From: Puccinellia tenuiflora
Taxonomy: Eukaryota; Streptophyta; Magnoliopsida; Poales; Poaceae
Direction: 5' to 3'
DNA: 64,000 bases
NCBI GenBank assembly: GCA_012064385.1
Contig: QRDG01000353.1
Span: 62,001 to 126,000, forward strand
The notes under the pieces are model-generated. The model saw only the letters and a program-made list of their open reading frames with translations, had not been told where the DNA came from and made no database searches. Both the position numbers and the translations under genes were made by a program. Numbering within the stretch: position 1 is the stretch's first letter; each line of letters starts with the position of its first letter. Shown piece by piece: positions 57,274 to 64,000 of the stretch.

Positions 57274-57445
57274 CTTGGAAGCTTCAGCTGGGGGAGTTTC
57301 ACACATCCTTTCACTTTACTTTCTTATTCTCTTGCTTAGTTTATTTTTGTTAGTCTCGTTTTGCTTTTTGTTTGCTCTAAAACTGAAAAACACAAAAAAA
57401 TTAAAAATTCCAGCACCTTGTTTAATTCGGTTTTGCCTTGTTATC

Positions 57446-57793
57446 ATGACTAGTCCTTCGGATATGACATCTTTGGGAGAGATTCTTACCTTTGAACAAA
57501 AGGTTGGAGAGAGTTTTAAAAATGCTTGGGAAAGAATTTCAGAACCTTACAAGAAAATGCAGCCCAGAATTGAATTGGGTGTTCTCCTAAATTTTTTCTA
57601 CTTTGGTCTTACATCTGTGTATCAACACGCTTTAGATGTTATGGTAGGAGAAACCTTCTCTGAATATGATGCAATTAAGGCTTTTAGAATTGTAAATGGG
57701 CTAGCTATTTTTCCTATGATAGACAAAACTAATAAGGTTATGGAAAAATTAGATAAGATGGAGAAAACTCTAAATGATCTTGCCATAAATTAA
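57446..57793 (+). pseudogene. gag: Gag fragment of Gypsy-type element C1
   Basis: An open frame of 115 codons from ATG 57446 (the frame is open from 57275 through the leader). Sequence such as FKNAWERISEPYKKMQPRIELGVLLNFFYFGLT fits the N-terminal Gag region of large Triticeae Gypsy elements. It ends at a stop at 57791. Further Gag-like text with stops continues to about 58110, where C2 begins. No protease or pol is present, so this copy is dead. Confidence 0.7.
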
Positions 57794-58122
57794 AAAGAGA
57801 GCACTCCAGAAGTTAAGCAACCCCTTGCTATGATGAAAACTGATTGGTAACTTTTTATTAAAATTGAAATTGATCACCAAAACATTCTGGCTCTGCTTCA
57901 ATCATGCCAAAAATGCTGTATGATTCTCTTACTTATAAGAATATGATTGAATGCCCATTTTATCATTCTCATGCTAATGGAACTATCTCTAAGATTTTGG
58001 GGAGAGCTAATGGAATCCCTGTTCTTTTCTGAAATAAAATGTTCCCCATTGACTTATTGTCTTAGAAAAATTCCAAGGGAATATAGTTTTAGGGAGGTCT
58101 TTTCTTAAAGCTGCTGAGTGCT
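57794..58122 (+). pseudogene. Decayed internal sequence of C1
   Basis: Short blocks such as MLYDSLTYKNMIECPFYHSHANG remain open between stop codons. The segment ends abruptly at the inverted LTR C2 at 58123. Confidence 0.55.
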
Positions 58123-59726
58123 TGATGACGTGGATCACACGTTCACTGGGAGACCCTAAGAGGAAGGTATGATGTAGCAAAGCAAAAATTTCCCTTGATT
58201 AAAAAACCAAGGTTATCGAACCAGTAGGACTTGGAGAAGGCTTAGCAAGGTGTCAACGGTGCTAGAAAAGAGGTGTTGCCGGCGTGCTAACGTGGACCTG
58301 CACACAATCACAAACAAACTACATTGCCCCAACGAAACAGAGAGGTTGTCAATCTCTCTGGCTTGCTGAACACAAAGAATTAAATGTGTGGATGTAAAAT
58401 ATGATGAGAGTGAAATATGACCAGCGAGCAAATGATGATGAAAAGCTATGAAAACGGTTGTAAGCAATGTAGGAAAATAGGACCGGGATCCACAGTTCAC
58501 TAGAGGTGTCTCTCCAAAAGATATACATGATGGGTAAACAAATTACAGCATGGCAATTGACAGAATTGTGGGCGCACAACAAGGCTATCATAAAACAATA
58601 TAGTTCACCGTTTCATCTAATATGGACATTACGTCAAAATACATAGACCGTCTTCCAACTGCATCTATGACTAATAATCCACCTTGGGATCGCTATCCAG
58701 CATGTCACCCAAAAGTATTAAGTTGCAAGCAACAGATCATTGCAATAAGCAAAGTGCATAATGTAAGCAATGTAAATAACATAAGGAAATCACACCGCTG
58801 TTTTCTCCCTAGTGGCAACAACACATCTCTTGTCTTAATCGTTTCTGTCAGCCCGAGCTCAGACAAGAGAGGCATGAACCCACTATCTAGCACAAATACT
58901 CCCTCATACAACACTAATAATTACTTGGCCAAAGGATCCACTAGCATCGGAGAGAATGCAAGATCATAGATAAAACACAAATACAAAGATGAACAAAAGC
59001 AATGACTTCCACAATTCATCGGATCCATGCAAACACAATCATGTAGCAGTTACAGATAATATGATCTTGATCATGATAGGCAGCTCACAAGATCTAAACA
59101 ATGGAGTACAAGGAGGAGAGACAACCATCTAGCTACTGCTATGGATCCGTAGTCCCGTGGTGGACTACTCACGCATCACTCCGGAGGCAGGCATGGTGGT
59201 GTAGATGCCTCCGGTGTCAATTCCCCTCTCCGACAGGGTGCCGGGAAGAGCTGCAGAACCCTCCCGAACTAGGGTTGGAGATGGCGGCGGCCTCAGACGT
59301 CTTCTGGGAAATATGATCAGGTGCTTAGGGTTTTTGCGTCGAGGGGGAATTTATAGGCGAAGAGGCGACGCGAGGAGGTGGGCCACCTCCCCGGGGGGGT
59401 CCAGGCGCGGCCTATGGGGGGGGGGGGTCACGGCCAGGTGGCATCTGGAGCCCCTGGGGCTTCCCTCCGGGCGTCCTTCGGGTTCCGTCTTTGTTTCATA
59501 TTGGAAATAATTCCTGTAAAATATCAACGCAATCCGAGATACTTCCCAGAACAACTTTTCTGAAACAAAAGATAGCAGAAAACAGGAACTGGCACTGGGC
59601 ATCTTGTTAATAGGTTAGTTCCATAAATCATGACAAAATGATATAAAAACATTATAAAAACATGTGGCACTGATATATAATCAAGCATGGAACATAAAAA
59701 AATATAGATACGCCGGAGACGTATCA
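58123..59726 (-). mobile_element. Element C2: LTR in inverted orientation
   Basis: On the minus strand it begins TGATACGTCTCCGG at 59726 and ends ATCA at 58123 (about 1.6 kb). It is the inverse of the C1 LTR but without the two inserts, and shows the uninterrupted target sites of both. Upstream (minus) is AAGCTTGGGGATG, a polypurine-like tract, so this is a 3' LTR. A G run lies near 59417-59428. Confidence 0.88.
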
Positions 59727-60258
59727 ACATCCCCAAGCTTAACTCCTGCTCGTCCTCGAGTAGGTAAGTGATAACAGAATAATTTTTGAAGTGACATGCT
59801 AACAAACACAATCTTGATCATGTAATCATGTAAAGCATATGGACTAAATGCATTGATTCAAAACAAAGGTTCATTGAATGAAACAAACAATGATTAACCA
59901 GGTGTAACATCTAAGCAAGAATTAACTAGAAAAGAGTACCTTGGAGATTTAAAAGTATAACATTTAACAATGATTGATATCTCACAAAGAAATATTAGTT
60001 CAATAAAGGAGTTTGGCCAAAAAAGAGGAAGATTTAAGTTTTCAGCATAAAGCTTCAACTTGCAACTTGTTTATCTCAAGATAAAGTCAATACAAAGTTT
60101 TCACAGTTAGACACAAAGATAACATGAAGTAAAACACGAACCAAAGTTGATACCAAGTGATTGCTTGAGGGGGTTAAAAAGGAAGAGGAAGAATGACTCA
60201 ACATAAAAGTAAAAGAAAGGCCCTTCAGAGAGGGAAGCAGGGATTAGTCATGTGCTAG
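59727..60258 (-). mobile_element. Element C2: 3' internal sequence
   Basis: Non-coding internal DNA next to the C2 3' LTR. It is an inverted copy of 61135-61653, including the stretch CTACTCGAGGACGAGCAGG before the polypurine tract. It ends abruptly near 60258 against C3. Confidence 0.75.
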
Positions 60259-61653
60259 AAGTTGATTGGTGTTTGGTTGAATGGAAATTATCATGTAGGA
60301 AGTGTGAAAAGTGCTGCATAATCTTGTAGATCATTTTATTGAATCTTTGATACTTGTAAATTGTTTAGATATATGAAGTAGATTAATGCTTAAACTTGTG
60401 GATCATTTAGTAAGAATAGATTAGTAAAGAACTGCCGTAAAGCTTTAAAATTATGGTGCTTGTCCTGCTTGGTAGTTCTCAAAGTCTAGATATTTTTTTT
60501 TTTGCAAAGAGTTGGTTTGACTAACAAGGTAGACGGTGTGAAGTCTAGTGGTTATGCATACTATATATCTATAGTCATTTATTTAACCTAGTTGATGTTA
60601 TGTGTTTGCTTGATATCCTGCTAAGCCCAAAATTCCGTACTGGGAGGGAATACTTATCGTGCATCCAAATCCCTAGGCCAAATATCTTTGCCATTTGTGT
60701 CCACCATACCTATCTACATGTGGTATTTCCTTGCCACTCCAAGTAAAATTTTCATGCATCTTTAAAACTTTTAAAATTTTCCTGTTTGTGCCCCTGTTTT
60801 TAAGCTCACGAGGAAGCAGTAGGAAGCTAGATATAACCTGTGACAAGCAAGGTAATTTCCCCCCTTTCACCTGGTGAGGATGGATTACGCCCTCACTTGA
60901 ATTTCCGAGAGCTGGCTTAATCAAAATATAAATATTTTGATTAGTCAAATATTGGTTAGTGGTGAAACAAAGGAGAACGCGGAGTGACCTCATTTATCTA
61001 ATTACCAGCCGCTCTCAAAAGTCTAAAAGCCTTGCTTGAAACAGGGGACTATCTAGATTCTTTACTGTGGATTCGTTGACGAAGCATGCATATCTCAAAA
61101 CTGTTTTACTTCTATAAAAAAAGCTCTAGCACATGACTAATCCCTGCTTCCCTCTGCGAAGGGCCTTTCTTTTACTTTTATGTTGAGTCAGTTTTCCTCT
61201 TCCTTCTTTACCTCTCAAGCAATCACTTGGTGTCAACTTTGGTCCAAGCTTTACTTCATGTTATCTTTATGTCTAACCATGAAAACTTTGTATTGACTTT
61301 ATCTTGAGATAAACATGTTGCAAGTTTAAGCTTTTGCTGAAAACTTAAATCTTCCTTTGTGTTGGCCAAATTCCTTTGCTGAAATAATATTGCTTTGTGA
61401 GATATCAATCATTGTCAGGTGTTATACTTTTAAATCTCCAAAGTACTCTTTTCTAATAAATTCTTGTTTAGATGTTGCACCTGGTTAATCATTGTTTGTT
61501 TCATTCAATGAACCATTGTTTTGGATCAATGCATTCAGTTCATATGCTTTACATGATTACTTGATCAAGATTGTGTTGGTAGCATGCCACTTCAAAAATT
61601 ATTCTATTATCATTACCTACTCGAGGACGAGCAGGAATTAAGCTTGGGGATGC
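60259..61653 (+). mobile_element. Element C3: internal 3' region
   Basis: Plus-strand, non-coding 3' region of the same Gypsy family, ending in AAGCTTGGGGATG before the LTR at 61654. The part 61135-61653 is the inverse of 60258-59735. No coding region remains. Confidence 0.7.
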
Positions 61654-61763
61654 TGATACGTCTCCGACATATCTATAATTTTTGATGTTCCATGCTTGAT
61701 TATATATGAGTGCCACATGTTTATAATGTTTTTATACCATTTTGGCATGATTTATGTAACTAA
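61654..61763 (+). mobile_element. Element C3: 3' LTR stub
   Basis: Only the first ~110 bp of the LTR (TGATACGTCTCCGACATATC...) remain. The match with the C1 LTR stops near 61763, where unrelated transposon-like DNA begins. Confidence 0.8.
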
Positions 61764-62121
61764 ATATCGAGGGATTACCTCGGCAGTGCCCCTCCGTGAG
61801 GGGCTTGGGTTTTAGGAGAACATCATGGCGCAGGTGGCACCGGCGGTTAACAAGAGGAACAAGATCCCACCGGAGTTTGGGTCCCCGGTGAGGTGAAAAA
61901 ATTTGTATTCTCTGTTGATCTCGTGAGTACAAGGTTTGCCGTAGGGGCTATGGTGGCGATGCGATCTGAGAGCGTACCCTCTACCCGGTGGCTCCTCCCA
62001 GCATTTATAGTAGGCTGGGTCTCGGGTGTCCTTAACCGGGTAGGTTACAGATTCGAGGGGGTAACCCTAATCCTAACTTGCCTAACAAAAAATCTTAGCA
62101 CCGCCTCTTACATGGGCCAGG
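61764..62121. mobile_element. Unclassified LTR-like fragment
   Basis: The sequence is unlike its neighbours. It has a TATA-like TTTATAG in CCCAGCATTTATAGTAGGC near 62005 and looks like part of an LTR. It is truncated on both sides. No gene. Confidence 0.4.
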
Positions 62122-63417
62122 TGAAAGGATCGTATGGGCACCTAGAGGGGGGGGGGGGTGAATAGGTGCTACACCAATTTTTTAATTCTTTTTCGATTTT
62201 AGGCTTAACACAAAAAGGTAAATTCTCTAGATATGCAACTACGGTGAATTTACCTATATGAGAAGCAAACTAAAGCAACTAGGCAATTAACGATACAAGT
62301 AAAGGCGACTAAGGGAAAGAGATAACTGAAAGGGGAAGCACGCGGAGACAAGGATGTATTCCCGAGTTCCTCCTTGTTAAGGGAGTACGTCTCGTTGGAG
62401 GGGTGTGAGCTCGCCACAAGAGGCCTACTCAAGATGCCACAAAGGCCTCACCCTATTCTCCGATGAACCGCACCCGAGGGTTTGGTTCACCTTCCACTAT
62501 CGGAATCCTTCGAGGCGGAATCCGGAGCCTTTACAATGTTTTTGGGGCACACACCCACAACTTAATTGGGGGCTCCCAAATCAACACATCTGTCACAATT
62601 ACAACAAGTAGTAAGTACAAGAATTCTAGGGTAACACAATGCTAACCCTAGAAACAAGAATCCTCAAGTGAATGAGGGGGAAATGAAGAACGGCTTGGTG
62701 AAGATGTAGATCCGGGTCTTCTCCTTCAATCCTCCGAAGATCAACGCGTTTGGATGGAGGAATTGGGAGATCTATCGATTTTGAGCTCTCAAATATTAGG
62801 GTTCATAAATGCTGGACGAGCTGAGTGTCCTGAGGTAGGTGGAGGGGTATTTATACCCCTCTGAAATTTCTGACCGTTGGAAGTCACTTAGACTGGAGAC
62901 TCCGGCCTAAGTGGGCCGGAGACTCCGGTCTTCTTCCGGGGTTCCTCCGGACTGACTCCAGAGACGCACCACACCTTGCATGCTTGAGGAAGGGCCGGAG
63001 ACTCCGGCCAGGGGGGGCCGGAGACTCCGGTGCTGGCGGAGACTCCGCACCCTGGCGGAAACTTTGTCGATGACGTTGAAGAGGCCGGAGACTCCGGTGT
63101 CCAAGGGCCGGATACTCCGGCCACCCGGAGACTCCGGGCACCCTCCGGTGATACTCCGGAGGGGTATCCAGTACCGCACCACATCCTAGCAGAAGGCAGG
63201 AAAATCCAGGGGGCCGGAGTCTCCGGCCCTGACAGACCGGAGACTCCGGCCAGGGATTGTTCTGCAGCAAATAAACTCATCCAGTTCTTCCCTTTTTGGT
63301 GGTGGATGCTTAGTGTAAAATATGACAAATAACCTGTAGCACTTAGCATCACATTAGATGATCACTAGTGTTGTTAACTAACACACAAAACCAAAGGGTA
63401 TAGGAAATGCTCTTTCA
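62122..63417 (-). mobile_element. Copia (SIRE/Maximus-like) LTR, minus orientation
   Basis: On the minus strand it starts TGAAAGAGCATTTCC at 63417 and ends GATCCTTTCA at 62122 (1296 bp). The text before the end, CACCTATTCACCCCCCC...CTAGGTGCCCA, is typical of SIRE/Maximus-type LTR ends. A purine tract AAAAAAAGGGGAGAT precedes its start (63418-63434 on plus), so it is the 3' LTR, and the element body continues to the right. It contains the CCGGAGACTCCGG repeats. Family from memory. Confidence 0.7.
62893..63249. repeat. Array of CCGGAGACTCCGG motifs
   Basis: Exact copies start at 62916, 62995, 63018, 63085, 63125 and 63237, with the reverse form CCGGAGTCTCCGG at 63214. Near copies lie at 62893, 63036 and 63108. 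Each is a palindrome around one central base. Spacing is irregular. The open frames on both strands here only reflect the repeat. Confidence 0.9.
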
Positions 63418-63582
63418 ATCTCCCCTTTTTTTGTGTTAGATGACTACACTAGGATTTGCAAAACAAAAGGATCATATCATGTGACAAATAGCATCTCCCC
63501 CTAAATGTGTGCATATTAGACAAGATACACATATGAGAGGAAACCCACACATAGGAGGAGGATGCCACAAATAAATAAGACA

Positions 63583-63638
<56 letters not shown>

Positions 63639-64000
63639 CAAATTCATTTGAAAACCTAAGAAACATGATATAGAGGGGTTGATATTTGTGTTAACAATCA
63701 TACCTTGTGTGTGAGAATAAAAGATGATTCCAAAGCACATCTCACCTCACAAATAACTCAACCATAGATAATAACCGATACCATGTCTCCTCAAGAATAA
63801 AACGACAACAAGATCCACATCTCACATAGAAGTAGCAAATAGCAAATAGAGTTCAACACTTAACACATAAGATCAACACACGAATGCTAAAGGGACACAA
63901 GCTCTTAAGGAATGATAAAAGCAAATGCTTGTGCCCGACCCAGGGCCGGTCCTGAGATTTCGAGGATCCGGGACGAAACTAAAATTTTGGACCCCTTAGT
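63418..64000 (-). mobile_element. Internal 3' region of the SIRE-like Copia element (probable)
   Basis: Non-coding DNA next to the purine tract, including TCTCCCCC motifs. It contains the AT repeat at 63586-63636. Near 63942, AGGGCCGGTCCTGAG resembles a DNA-transposon terminus, but the other end is outside the window. Confidence 0.4.
63586..63636. repeat. AT dinucleotide microsatellite
   Basis: About 25 AT units without interruption. It produces open frames of Ile-Tyr repeats on the minus strand that are not genes. Confidence 0.95.

Noticed and set aside
60252..60256. GTGCT matching the five bases before C2 (58118-58122) as a target duplication
   Set aside because: It lies inside element sequence also present in C3, not next to a C2 LTR end. 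A 5-base match is likely chance.
62884..63352. ORFs of 91-154 codons around the CCGGAGACTCCGG array
   Set aside because: All repeat short peptides such as SLRP or VSGP in different frames. This comes from the DNA motif, not from coding selection.
63942..64000. Possible hAT- or CACTA-like terminus (AGGGCCGGTCCTGAG)
   Set aside because: Only one end is within the window and no inverted partner or duplication can be seen.

Overview
The window is plant nuclear DNA from a grass of the wheat tribe (Triticeae: wheat, Aegilops, rye or barley group). I infer this from intron-bearing plant genes with GC-rich first exons, Stowaway-type MITEs, a tRNA-derived SINE, an Angela/BARE-type Copia element, very long-LTR non-autonomous elements, and several levels of nested insertion. 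The exact species cannot be named from sequence alone.

Layout. (1) 1-17852: element A, a large-LTR non-autonomous retrotransposon whose 5' LTR runs off the left edge. Its internal region (1813-4779) carries one unrecognised ORF and an antisense gene-like insert. Its 3' LTR (4780-17852) is split by a nearly intact Copia element (6753-15254, TSD CGCCC) that keeps gag but has no recognisable pol. (2) 17853-27522: unclassified low-copy-looking DNA holding a full-length L1-type LINE on the minus strand (18472-27323, 16-bp TSD). The LINE's reverse transcriptase is split by a 3.4-kb solo LTR (20850-24232, TSD AAGAT). (3) 27540-27839: a SINE with a 17-bp TSD. (4) 28284-40031: a gene island with an EID1-like F-box gene (minus), a 15-exon ARPC1 gene for the Arp2/3 complex (plus) and a two-exon NT-C2 domain gene (minus), separated by MITEs and foldback elements. 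(5) 40383-42209: a GC-rich long-TIR element and another Stowaway MITE. (6) 44118-61763: a tangle of one Gypsy-type family (C1 plus, C2 minus, C3 plus) with a tRNA-Asp-type primer site and a gag remnant. The C1 LTR holds a 1.15-kb solo LTR (TSD GCCTA) and a complete second large-LTR element B (46389-56840, TSD TTTAC). (7) 61764-64000: transposon debris, including a minus-strand Copia LTR full of a CCGGAGACTCCGG motif.

The three host genes have no evident functional link to one another: light/ABA-related protein turnover, actin nucleation, and a C2-like membrane or cytoskeleton-associated protein. The most unusual signals are in the mobile elements: an orphan ORF kept in both large-LTR elements A and B, small hairpins conserved among them, a heat-shock-element array in the Copia LTR, a four-base ORF1/ORF2 overlap in the LINE, and LTR-internal arrays of short palindromes. 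I did not find a clearly new multi-gene system.

All boundaries, TSDs and exon junctions were read by eye. Family names are from memory of diagnostic motifs, not from database searches.
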